A stretch of DNA of 16,542 nucleotides from CAYWKU01 sp964459325 (GTDB lineage Bacteria; RBG-13-61-14; CAYWKU01). Under the pieces are notes generated by a model, which was not told the origin of the DNA, made no database searches, and saw nothing but the letters and a program-made list of their open reading frames with translations. Both the position numbers and the translations under genes were made by a program. Shown in pieces: positions 7,534 through 14,458 of this stretch (the first letter of the stretch is position 1; every line of letters begins with the position of its first letter). The DNA is taken from assembly GCA_964459325.1 (NCBI GenBank), contig CAYWKU010000053.1, positions 1 to 16,542 of the forward strand, in the 5' to 3' direction.

Positions 7534-8949
7534 ATGAGATATGTAAAGATAATCTCGGCCGCAATCGTCCTGGCGGTTTGCGTGGCCGTGGTTTATCAGC
7601 TCATCGGGAAAAAAGAGCGTGAAATAAAGGAGGATTTCAGTAACAGGTATTTTATTCAAAACAATATAAAAACCGTCGAAGATATAATAAAAACGAATCA
7701 AATAACGGAAATCCATATCGTCAACCCGAACGGAGAATTCAATTTCGCGCCCAACGAATACGGCGAATGGATGATAACTCAACCCATCCGCACAAAAGCA
7801 GGTGCTCAAATGGTCAATTCCATGCTCAAAACGCTTGTTTTCATGGAAGTGGACAGGGTGGTGGAAAAAAATCCCGATGAGCTTGAAAAATACGGATTAA
7901 AAAATCCCGATATAAAAATCAAGTACCGACTGGAAGGCAGCGACGAATGGCACAGGATTCACTTCGGCCGAAGAAGCCCCGTCGAAGGAAGCTACTACGC
8001 CATGGACCCCGACAAGGGGGAGGTGGTGCTGGTCAATTACCAGTACAAATTCGACTTCAACGCCACTCTTCACGAATACAGGGAAAGGCAACTTTTCCCT
8101 GCCTTTAGCAGTAAACCCGATTTCATATCCCTGGATTTTAAGAACAAATCGTACCACTTTAAGCTTGATTACAAATACAAACTGTGGAGAATGGAAAAGC
8201 CAAAAAGAGCTATCGCCGAGAAAAAAAAGATGCAATCCGTCATAAATATGTTAACCAATATGCAGATAATCGCCTTTTTACCGCCCGAAAAAATCCCCGA
8301 TGCCCCCGGCTTTGATGCGCCCGCGCTGGTATTGGAGCTTAAGCTGCCGGATTTGGGCAAGAAAAAGCTCGTCATCGGAAAACGCTTTCCTGATAAAAAA
8401 GGGTACCGGTATGCAAAATCAACGGCTCATGACAGCATTTTTCTCGCAAGAGAACAATTATGGCTGGAAAAAATCCCCAAAAAGCTCCGGGAAGTGGAAA
8501 GCAACCGGGCCTTGAGGCTCTTTGGCGCACGAGCGAAAACCATAAGCTTTCGGAAAAACGGGGAAGAACTTAAACTCATCAACACAAAAAAGCCCAGAAA
8601 ATGGACAATTTTCGGACATGAGGATTTAAAATTCGATTTCCTCGCTCTCAGAAAAACCGTTAAAAAAATCAACAGCTTCAAAATCCGGGAGCGTACCTGG
8701 ATTAGCGCCGACCAGGCCATAAAATCCGATTTCGGATTTGACAACCCCTCAGCAATTATCACTATTATATATAGAGAAGACTCTGAGCGTCCCGACTATG
8801 AAGCGGTTTTTGGAGACGAAGACGTCAGCGGCAAGTATGTATATCTTTACAGCACCATCGACCCGCAGGTCAGGTTGGTGGACAAAGAAATACTATACAA
8901 AATACCCGTTGAAGCAGAACATTTTACTCATACAAAAAGGGAGGAATAG
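7534..8949 (+). CDS. DUF4340 domain protein, fourth gene of the Gld-type ABC module
   Basis: I start at ATG 7534 because AGGAGG (7521-7526) lies 7 nt upstream, giving 471 residues. An earlier in-frame ATG at 7498 would overlap the GldG-like gene and lacks a ribosome binding site. A single N-terminal membrane segment (about 5-24) anchors a long extracytoplasmic part. That part contains repeated modules of the kind seen in DUF4340, for example EIHIVNPNGEFNFAPNEYGEWMI, DELEKYGLKNPDIKIKYRL and later AIKSDFGFDNPSAIITIIYRED. Such proteins regularly follow GldG-like genes. The coding sequence is visibly richer in A/T and Lys codons than its neighbours. Function is unknown; probably a periplasmic partner of the ABC complex. 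Confidence 0.85.
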   Translation: MRYVKIISAAIVLAVCVAVVYQLIGKKEREIKEDFSNRYFIQNNIKTVEDIIKTNQITEIHIVNPNGEFNFAPNEYGEWMITQPIRTKAGAQMVNSMLKTLVFMEVDRVVEKNPDELEKYGLKNPDIKIKYRLEGSDEWHRIHFGRRSPVEGSYYAMDPDKGEVVLVNYQYKFDFNATLHEYRERQLFPAFSSKPDFISLDFKNKSYHFKLDYKYKLWRMEKPKRAIAEKKKMQSVINMLTNMQIIAFLPPEKIPDAPGFDAPALVLELKLPDLGKKKLVIGKRFPDKKGYRYAKSTAHDSIFLAREQLWLEKIPKKLREVESNRALRLFGARAKTISFRKNGEELKLINTKKPRKWTIFGHEDLKFDFLALRKTVKKINSFKIRERTWISADQAIKSDFGFDNPSAIITIIYREDSERPDYEAVFGDEDVSGKYVYLYSTIDPQVRLVDKEILYKIPVEAEHFTHTKREE

Positions 8950-8954
8950 CAAAC

Positions 8955-9152
8955 ATGAAAAAAGAAGACATCCTGAATTACGACATCAGGTTGCACAAAA
9001 GGAATCTAAGGCACGGAATCATAAACAAAAAAGAACTTAACAAGTATCTCAAAAGCCTGCCGGACGTTTCGGATAAAGCCCAGAAGCTGGGAGAAGAAAC
9101 GGAAAAGGAAACCGAAACGGCGGCCGAAGAAGAGGAAGGAGAACAGAGTTAA
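8955..9152 (+). CDS. Small charged protein of unknown function
   Basis: This 65-residue gene starts 5 bp after the DUF4340 stop, with GGGAGGA at 8939-8945, 9 nt before the ATG. The N-terminal half (MKKEDILNYDIRLHKRNLRH, then INKKELNKYLKSLPDVSDKA) looks like a folded helical domain. The last 20 or so residues are almost all Glu/Thr/Lys and probably disordered. There is no signal peptide. It sits between the ABC module and dnaJ, in line with co-expression. I do not recognise a named family. The good ribosome binding site and tight spacing make it a real gene. Confidence 0.8.
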   Translation: MKKEDILNYDIRLHKRNLRHGIINKKELNKYLKSLPDVSDKAQKLGEETEKETETAAEEEEGEQS

Positions 9153-9185
9153 CCAGGCAATTTTGCAGCGGATTCATAGCTTAAA

Positions 9186-10337
9186 ATGGCTGAAAAGAAG
9201 GATTATTACGAAGTGCTGGGAGTATCCCGTAACGCCTCCCAGGACGAAATAAAAAAAGCATACCGCAAACTCGCCCGGAAGTATCATCCGGACGTGAATG
9301 CAGGGGATTCCGGGGCCGAAGAGCGGTTCAAGCAAATACAGGAAGCCTACCAGGTGCTCAAGGACCCCGAAAAACGCAAGCAGTACGACACTTACGGCCA
9401 CGAGGGCGTCGGTCACCAACCACCGGGAGGCGCGGGCGGCGCTTATTACTACCAGGAATGGCCCTTCGGAGGGGGAGGCGGATTCAAAGACGCCGGATTC
9501 GGTAAGGGCGACTTCCGCGGAACCGGCTTCGGCGGCGGCGTAAACATCGAAGACCTCCTCGGAGATATATTCAGCGGAGGCGCCGGAGCCGAAGGTTTCC
9601 GAACCTCAAGAGTCCCCCAAAAGGGCAGGGACGTGGAAAGCGACCTGGAGATAACCCTCGAACAGGCCTTCCGGGGACTGGACACCCGGGTAAACCTGCC
9701 CTCCGAAAGGCAATGTCCCTCCTGCGGCGGGCAAGGGGAGGTCATGGGAAAGAGCGTGCGCAACTGCCCCTCATGTCAGGGAAGCGGAAGGGCGCGAGTA
9801 GGAAAGGGGCCGCTTAACTTCACCAGCGTCTGCTCGGCCTGCGGAGGCAGGGGGAAGGTCGGGTTCGAGCCGTGCCGCACCTGCGGTGGCGTTGGTCGAG
9901 TGCACGAATCACAGAGCATTACCGTCAAAATTCCCGCCGGCGTAAAGGACGGCTCAAAGGTGAGGGTGGGGGGCAAAGGCGAGCCCGGCCCCGGAGGCGG
10001 CCCGCCGGGAGACCTCTTCATACGGGTACACATAAAACCGCACCCGGTCTTCAGCCGGGACGGAGACAACCTGGTGGCCGAAACGCCCCTTAATTACCTC
10101 GACGCCATCCTCGGCGGAAAACTCAAAGTCCCTACAATCGACGGCGCCGAGGCCACCATGACTATACCTCCCGGAACCCAGGGAGGGCAGACCTTCCGCC
10201 TCAAAGGGAAAGGAATGCCCAAAGTCAAAGGGGGCGGCAGGGGTGACCTGTTGGTAAAAGTGCAGATAGAAGTGCCCAAACAACTGGATGAAGAATCCAA
10301 AGAATTGTTGAAACAGATAAAACAGAAAGCATCCTGA
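9186..10337 (+). CDS. dnaJ: Chaperone protein DnaJ (Hsp40)
   Basis: This is the co-chaperone that delivers substrates to DnaK and stimulates its ATPase. The 383-residue, type I layout is complete. The J-domain spans 1-75 with HPD at 34-36, followed by a Gly/Phe-rich region to about 140. Four CxxCxGxG zinc motifs begin at Cys177, Cys194, Cys216 and Cys230. The C-terminal substrate-binding domains hold KIPAGVKDGSKVRVGGKGEPG and IPPGTQGGQTFRLKGKGMPK. No strong Shine-Dalgarno sequence precedes the ATG, which lies 33 bp after the small protein gene. It is separated from dnaK by 7 kb but is on the same strand, and it is followed directly by a CbpM/MerR-like gene. Confidence 0.97.
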   Translation: MAEKKDYYEVLGVSRNASQDEIKKAYRKLARKYHPDVNAGDSGAEERFKQIQEAYQVLKDPEKRKQYDTYGHEGVGHQPPGGAGGAYYYQEWPFGGGGGFKDAGFGKGDFRGTGFGGGVNIEDLLGDIFSGGAGAEGFRTSRVPQKGRDVESDLEITLEQAFRGLDTRVNLPSERQCPSCGGQGEVMGKSVRNCPSCQGSGRARVGKGPLNFTSVCSACGGRGKVGFEPCRTCGGVGRVHESQSITVKIPAGVKDGSKVRVGGKGEPGPGGGPPGDLFIRVHIKPHPVFSRDGDNLVAETPLNYLDAILGGKLKVPTIDGAEATMTIPPGTQGGQTFRLKGKGMPKVKGGGRGDLLVKVQIEVPKQLDEESKELLKQIKQKAS

Positions 10338-10356
10338 AAAGCTGAGGGCATACAAG

Positions 10357-10683
10357 ATGAACGAGAAAACGTTCACAGCCGGGCAGATTATCAGGTGCGC
10401 GAAAATAAAGCGGGAAGCGCTCAAAAGGCTCGAAGAAGAAGGAATCGTGGTACCCGAGCAAGAGGGGGAGGAAAAAATCTACGACATCGAGCAGGTGGCC
10501 GAAAGACTCTTCGCACTGGACTTGCGCAAAAACATGGGCGTAAACTGGGCCGGCGTCGAAGTCGCCCTCCGGATGAGAAGAAACATGTACAGGATGCTCA
10601 GCCAGTTCGAGGAGTTTTTCGACCTCTTCAGGGAGTCGGCTTTTAGGATTATGGAAGAGGAAAACTCCGGCGAGGGAAAATAA
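10357..10683 (+). CDS. MerR/CbpM-like protein, putative chaperone modulator
   Basis: This is a 108-residue protein starting 19 bp after dnaJ. The N terminus (TFTAGQIIRCAKIKREALKR) is a MerR-type helix-turn-helix, followed by GIVVPEQEGEEKIYDIEQV, the usual wing, and then a helical tail with several aromatic residues. Small proteins of this type next to J-domain genes belong to the CbpM family. In E. coli, CbpM binds the CbpA J-domain and inhibits it. Whether this protein binds DNA, the DnaJ J-domain or both cannot be read from the sequence. No sensory domain is visible, so a classical metal- or drug-sensing MerR is less likely. Confidence 0.72.
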   Translation: MNEKTFTAGQIIRCAKIKREALKRLEEEGIVVPEQEGEEKIYDIEQVAERLFALDLRKNMGVNWAGVEVALRMRRNMYRMLSQFEEFFDLFRESAFRIMEEENSGEGK

Positions 10684-10723
10684 CATTTCGACAATCTCAA
10701 CCTCTTTACTGGAGGATTAAAAA

Positions 10724-11224
10724 ATGACGGAAGACGAAAACGAAAGCAAGGGGTTCAAGGTAACGGACAAGCGCATCTCCTACGAGGAAGAAGAAGCGGG
10801 GAAAGAGGAAAAGGAGAAAAAAACTCAACCCGCCCCGGAAAAACAAGAGCAAGAGGCGCAAACACAAGAACCTCCCCCTCAACCGGAACAGGAACCGGAG
10901 AGCCAGGCGCCGCCATCCGGGTCCGGGCTCGTGGGAGAGTCGGACGACCAACGGCAGGTCGGTGAACAGGAGGGTTACCCGCCGCTCGATTTCACCCAGT
11001 TCATTCTGTCGCTGGGGTCGAGCGCCATGCTGCAACTCGGCGAGGCGCCGCACCCCGTAGACGGGCAGTATCACACCGATGTCGAGGGCGCAAAACAGAC
11101 CATCGACATCCTGGGAATACTCGAAGAAAAAACCACGGGTAACCTCAACCAGGAGGAACAAAACCTCCTTAAAAACATCCTCGCGGACCTGAGAATCCGG
11201 TTCGTAAAGAAACAATCTCAGTAA
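10724..11224 (+). CDS. DUF1844 domain protein
   Basis: The 166-residue protein has two parts. Residues 1 to about 80 are low complexity, rich in Glu, Gln, Lys and Pro, and probably disordered. From about residue 85 comes the conserved DUF1844 domain: PPLDFTQFILSLGSSAMLQLGEAP, then DVEGAKQTIDILGILEEKTTGNL and the helix EQNLLKNILADLRIRFVKK. GGAGG at 10711-10715 is 8 nt before the ATG. DUF1844 proteins are common in delta-proteobacterial, acidobacterial and planctomycete-like genomes, and their function is unknown. The gene lies between the CbpM-like gene and htrA-2. Confidence 0.85.
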   Translation: MTEDENESKGFKVTDKRISYEEEEAGKEEKEKKTQPAPEKQEQEAQTQEPPPQPEQEPESQAPPSGSGLVGESDDQRQVGEQEGYPPLDFTQFILSLGSSAMLQLGEAPHPVDGQYHTDVEGAKQTIDILGILEEKTTGNLNQEEQNLLKNILADLRIRFVKKQSQ

Positions 11225-11280
11225 CACGTTTTCAAACAGGTAAATACTTCCACCCATCCGTTGCGAAGGGAGGCAATACT

Positions 11281-12729
11281 ATGAACGTCTACAGGTCAAC
11301 AAGATGGATTGCTTTTGCATTTCTGGCTATAACGGCCGTTTTGTGGCTGTTTTGCAGTAAAACCCAGGAAAAATCCGGTACCGCAAAAGCCGAGTCGGTT
11401 TCCGAAGCCGAAACTTCGACATCCGCGCCGGCCGGCGCCCCCACCAGCTTTGCCGACATTGCCGAAAAGCTTCAGCCGGCTGTAGCCAATATCTCAACCA
11501 CCTCCACCGCCAAGGGTCTACGGGGACTTCCCAGGGACTTCTGGCACTTCTTCCCCATGCCCCCGGAAAGAAAGCGGCAGTCATTGGGCTCCGGATTCGT
11601 CATCGACGGGGAAGGTCATATCCTCACCAATAACCACGTGGTCAAAAACGCCGACAAAATAAAGGTCCAGTTCGCCGACCACATCTCCTATACCGCCGAA
11701 GTGGTGGGAACCGACCCCAAAACCGATATCGCCCTGATAAAGGTAGACCCAAAGGAAAATGGAGATTTTCAGCCCGCCGTGCTGGGAGATTCGGATAAGC
11801 TAAGGGTCGGCGACTGGGTACTCGCGGTCGGAAACCCCTTCGGCCTCAGCCACACCGTCACCGCAGGGATAGTAAGCGCCAAGGGCAGGTTCATCGGAAA
11901 CACCGAATATGACAATCTCATACAGACCGACGCCTCCATCAACCCCGGTAACTCCGGCGGGCCGCTGGTCGACATCCACGGCAAGGTGGTGGGGATTAAC
12001 TCCAGCATTTTCACCCCCAGCGGAGGAAACGTCGGCATCGGGTTCGCCATACCAATCAACATGGCCAAAAAAATCGTAACCCAGCTCAAGGAAAAAGGAA
12101 AAGTGGAAAGGGCATGGCTGGGTGTGCTGATACAGGGCATCGACCCCGAGCTGGCCGAAAGCTTCGGACTGGAAAAACCCGAGGGGGCGCTGGTGGCACA
12201 GGTAATCGAAGACAGCCCCGCCGATAAGGCAGGTCTGAAGGAAGAGGACATCATTACTGAAGTGGACGGCAGAAAAATGCAGACACACAACGAACTTATG
12301 CGGGTCATAAGCCTGTCGCCGGTCGGTAAAACCATCGAACTCACCGTCATAAGGGACGGTAAAAAGAAGAACATCGAGGTCGAGCTCACCGCCCGGCCGG
12401 AAGATAAGGAGCTGATGGCCTCCGGCAGAGCGCCGGCCGGAAAAGCCGGCTCGGAAGAACTCGGCATCGAGGTCGCCAATGTGCCGCCGCAGATGAGAAA
12501 AGAACTGGGTATTGAGCACGGAGTCGTGGTTACGGAAATAGACCCCGCCGGCGTGGCGGCCTCGGGCGGAATCAGAGAAGGCGACGTGATACTGAAAATC
12601 AAAGGGGAAAAAGTGGAAAATACCTCCGACTTCAAAGATTACGTCAAAGACCTGGATTCCGGCGACATACTCAGACTCCAGCTTCAAAGGGGAAACGCCC
12701 GGATATTCGTTGCTTTCCGCATACCGTAA
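11281..12729 (+). CDS. Periplasmic serine protease, DegP/HtrA family (copy 2)
   Basis: This is a second S1C envelope protease, 482 residues, closer to classical DegP/MucD. The N-terminal hydrophobic segment (about 9-24) ends at Cys25. The surrounding WLFC is a poor lipobox, so a lipoprotein is possible but not supported. A Ser/Thr/Ala/Glu-rich linker follows. The triad is His119 (LTNNHVV), Asp149 (PKTDIALIKV) and Ser225 (NPGNSGGPL). PDZ1 begins at AWLGVLIQGI and PDZ2 at about ELGIEVANVPPQ, with IREGDVILKIKGEKV. AAGGGAGG lies 7 nt before the ATG. It differs clearly from copy 1 outside the protease core, so this is not a recent duplication. Confidence 0.95.
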   Translation: MNVYRSTRWIAFAFLAITAVLWLFCSKTQEKSGTAKAESVSEAETSTSAPAGAPTSFADIAEKLQPAVANISTTSTAKGLRGLPRDFWHFFPMPPERKRQSLGSGFVIDGEGHILTNNHVVKNADKIKVQFADHISYTAEVVGTDPKTDIALIKVDPKENGDFQPAVLGDSDKLRVGDWVLAVGNPFGLSHTVTAGIVSAKGRFIGNTEYDNLIQTDASINPGNSGGPLVDIHGKVVGINSSIFTPSGGNVGIGFAIPINMAKKIVTQLKEKGKVERAWLGVLIQGIDPELAESFGLEKPEGALVAQVIEDSPADKAGLKEEDIITEVDGRKMQTHNELMRVISLSPVGKTIELTVIRDGKKKNIEVELTARPEDKELMASGRAPAGKAGSEELGIEVANVPPQMRKELGIEHGVVVTEIDPAGVAASGGIREGDVILKIKGEKVENTSDFKDYVKDLDSGDILRLQLQRGNARIFVAFRIP

Positions 12730-13007
12730 GAGACCGCTGCAACACTACACACTTCGGCAGGGGCAGGTCTGAGACCTGCCCCTACGCGGTATATGGCCCC
12801 GTGCCCCTGTAAGGGTAGCGCATCCTGACCGCAGGGCGGCTTACAGCGCGCCGCGCTCGTTGAAATTTTCAAAATCAGTATTAAATTCAATCAAACAGGA
12901 AATTCGCGCGTATTAGTTGTTTTTGGATTGGGATGGTTGCTACAAAGCACACTATTGCCCATAAAAAGTAAAAATTAAAGTACAAATAGCCGGGAAAGGA
13001 GGCGTAA
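12730..13007. other. Intergenic gap with palindromic repeat remnants
   Basis: This 278-bp gap holds the 25-bp palindrome at 12759-12783. A further repeat-like GC-rich stretch follows to about 12857, including a second GTGCCCCT segment, and then an A/T-rich stretch before the aldolase/phosphatase gene. A minus-strand frame at 12684-12890 is a translation of the repeat and not a gene. AAAGGAGG (12995-13002) is the ribosome binding site of the next gene. I see no convincing promoter boxes, although the A/T-rich part is the natural place for one. Confidence 0.6.
12759..12783. repeat. Perfect 12-bp inverted repeat with 1-nt centre
   Basis: AGGGGCAGGTCT (12759-12770) and AGACCTGCCCCT (12772-12783) flank a single G. 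This is a REP-like GC-rich palindrome. It begins about 30 bp after the htrA-2 stop and has no T-tract, so a simple intrinsic terminator is unlikely, though it may stabilise the 3' end of the mRNA. Confidence 0.8.
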
Positions 13008-14177
13008 ATGAAAGTCACTTTGAGTGTTATCAAGGCCGATATCGGTAGCATCGGTGGACACATCAAACCGAGCGCGGCCCTGATGGAAGCCGTGGAGAAG
13101 GCCGTTGAGGGCCAGAAGGGGAAGTTGATAATCGACGGCTACGTCGCCAGTGCCGGCGATGACATATCCATGCTGGTGACCCATGATAAAGGCGCCGACA
13201 GCGAGGAAGTTCACAAGTTCGCATGGGATACTTTCCTGGATGCCACCGAAAATGTGGCCAAAAAACAGGGCCTTTACGGCGCCGGACAGGACCTGTTGAA
13301 AGACGCCTTCTCCGGTAACGTCAAAGGCATGGGCCCCGCAGTGGCGGAAATGACCATCGACGAGCGGCCAAACGAGCCGTTCATCTTCTTCGCCGCCGAC
13401 AAAACCGACCCCGGCGCTTATAACCTCCCGCTGTATCTGGCTTTCTGCGACCCCATGATAACCCCCGGCCTCATATTAAGCCCGAAAATGTTCAAAGGAT
13501 TCACCTTCCGCATAATGGACGTGGAATACACCGATTGCCCGAAATGCGGCAAGTATCACTTCCAGGACTGCAAATGCGAGGAAGCCGAAGAAAATCCGGC
13601 GGGCGACAGGATAGTAGACCTGAGCACCCCCGAAGACATCTATAATATTGCCGCCCTCCTGCGCGACAACGAGCGCTACATCGTCGAAAGCATCTGGTCG
13701 CGCGAAGACGGCACACAGGCCGCCGTGGTATCCACCACCCGACTGCACAACATCGCCGGCAAGTACACCGGCAAGGATGACCCGGTAATGCTGGTGAGAA
13801 CCCAGGGCGAATACCCGGCCACCGGCGAAGTGCTGGTGCCTTACGAGCGGTGCCATTATGTGGCCGGCTTTATGCGCGGCTCCCACGTCGGCCCGCTGAT
13901 GCCCTGCAAGCTAAACACCGACATCTCATATTTCGACGGCCCGCCGGTGGTAACCGGCGCGGCTTTCTGCGTCCAGAACGGCAAACTCACCGAACCGGCG
14001 GACGTGTTCGCCCATCCGTTGTGGGATTCCGTGCGGGAAAAAGCGTCCACCAAGTCAATACACATCCGCGAGCAGGGGTTCAGCGGAAGCGCCATGCTGC
14101 CCATGAAAGAACTCGAATACGGCGGCATACTCGAAAAGCTCGACGAAATCGACAAGCGGTTCAAAGTGGAAAAGTAA
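13008..14177 (+). CDS. Bifunctional fructose-1,6-bisphosphate aldolase/phosphatase (type V FBPase)
   Basis: This enzyme makes fructose-6-phosphate from triose phosphates in one active site, condensing DHAP and GAP and then dephosphorylating, and so commits carbon to gluconeogenesis. It is known mainly from archaea and deep-branching or anaerobic bacteria. Metal-site residues fall at family positions: Asp11 and His18 (ADIGSIGGH) and Asp51-Asp52 (SAGDDIS). The Schiff-base lysine motif KYTGKDDPVM gives Tyr253, Lys256 and Asp257. RGSHVGPLMP and the C-terminal block are also present. Lys256 corresponds to Lys232 of characterised enzymes. The 24-residue shift matches an insertion after residue 176 carrying Cys177, Cys180, Cys188 and Cys190. 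AAAGGAGG lies 5 nt before the ATG. No other sugar genes flank it. Confidence 0.93.
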   Translation: MKVTLSVIKADIGSIGGHIKPSAALMEAVEKAVEGQKGKLIIDGYVASAGDDISMLVTHDKGADSEEVHKFAWDTFLDATENVAKKQGLYGAGQDLLKDAFSGNVKGMGPAVAEMTIDERPNEPFIFFAADKTDPGAYNLPLYLAFCDPMITPGLILSPKMFKGFTFRIMDVEYTDCPKCGKYHFQDCKCEEAEENPAGDRIVDLSTPEDIYNIAALLRDNERYIVESIWSREDGTQAAVVSTTRLHNIAGKYTGKDDPVMLVRTQGEYPATGEVLVPYERCHYVAGFMRGSHVGPLMPCKLNTDISYFDGPPVVTGAAFCVQNGKLTEPADVFAHPLWDSVREKASTKSIHIREQGFSGSAMLPMKELEYGGILEKLDEIDKRFKVEK

Positions 14178-14206
14178 GTCGCCGAAAAATAAACGTTTTT
14201 GATAAC

Positions 14207-14234
14207 AATGGCCGGGTCTTCAAGCCCGGCCATT
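14207..14234. repeat. Perfect 10-bp hairpin downstream of the aldolase/phosphatase gene
   Basis: AATGGCCGGG (14207-14216) and CCCGGCCATT (14225-14234) flank an 8-nt loop (TCTTCAAG), 29 bp after the stop codon. The stem is strong, but the bases that follow (CGTCATTTC) are not a T-tract. It can act as a transcript end or stabiliser. Its core, read on the minus strand as CCGGGCTTGAAGACCCGG, resembles the GGGCTGAAGCCC palindrome at 15242-15261, so it may belong to the same repeat family. Confidence 0.6.
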
Positions 14235-14265
14235 CGTCATTTCAAGAACCTGTGCAACAAGCGCC

Positions 14266-14285
14266 TTTTCTCAATTTTGAGAAAA
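14266..14285. promoter_or_regulatory. Perfect 20-bp palindrome, candidate upstream activator site
   Basis: TTTTCTCAA (14266-14274) and TTGAGAAAA (14277-14285) form an exact inverted repeat with a 2-bp centre. Its centre lies about 156 bp upstream of the transcription start predicted from the sigma-54 promoter at 14405-14421. That is a normal distance for a dimeric enhancer-binding protein. The A/T-rich DNA between them could be bent. The regulator is not identified. Confidence 0.5.
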
Positions 14286-14404
14286 ATGTCGGCGGTCTTG
14301 TCACAAGCTGAATTTCTATACTATAACCTTTCTCCCCTGTTTTTATTTCCATCCATAACCTGTTGTTATCTTTCAATTTTTTTATGGCCGTCGCCGCCCG
14401 TATC

Positions 14405-14421
14405 TTGGCACGTCCTTTGCT
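14405..14421 (+). promoter_or_regulatory. Sigma-54 (RpoN) promoter of the response regulator gene
   Basis: TTGGCACGTCCTTTGCT matches the -24/-12 consensus in full. TGGCACG carries the GG at 14407-14408, TTGC carries the GC at 14419-14420, and exactly 10 bp lie between GG and GC. The predicted start is near 14432, leaving a leader of about 27 nt before the ATG at 14459. This implies that transcription needs an AAA+ enhancer-binding activator. Confidence 0.85.
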
Positions 14422-14458
14422 CTAATATTCAGGCAAGTTTTTTGAGAAAGGGTGGAAG

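Noticed and set aside
11769..12687. Long minus-strand frames opposite htrA-2 (two frames of almost 300 codons)
   Set aside because: Both are antisense to a well-supported protease and show only compositional echoes of it.
12684..12890. Minus-strand 68-codon frame with GAGLRPAPA-like sequence
   Set aside because: This is a translation of the palindromic repeat DNA and runs into the htrA-2 3' end.
14298..14327. Sigma-70 promoter TTGTCA-N18-TATAAC upstream of the response regulator
   Set aside because: Plausible by composition, but the consensus sigma-54 promoter downstream is far stronger and better placed. It is kept only as a possible secondary promoter.
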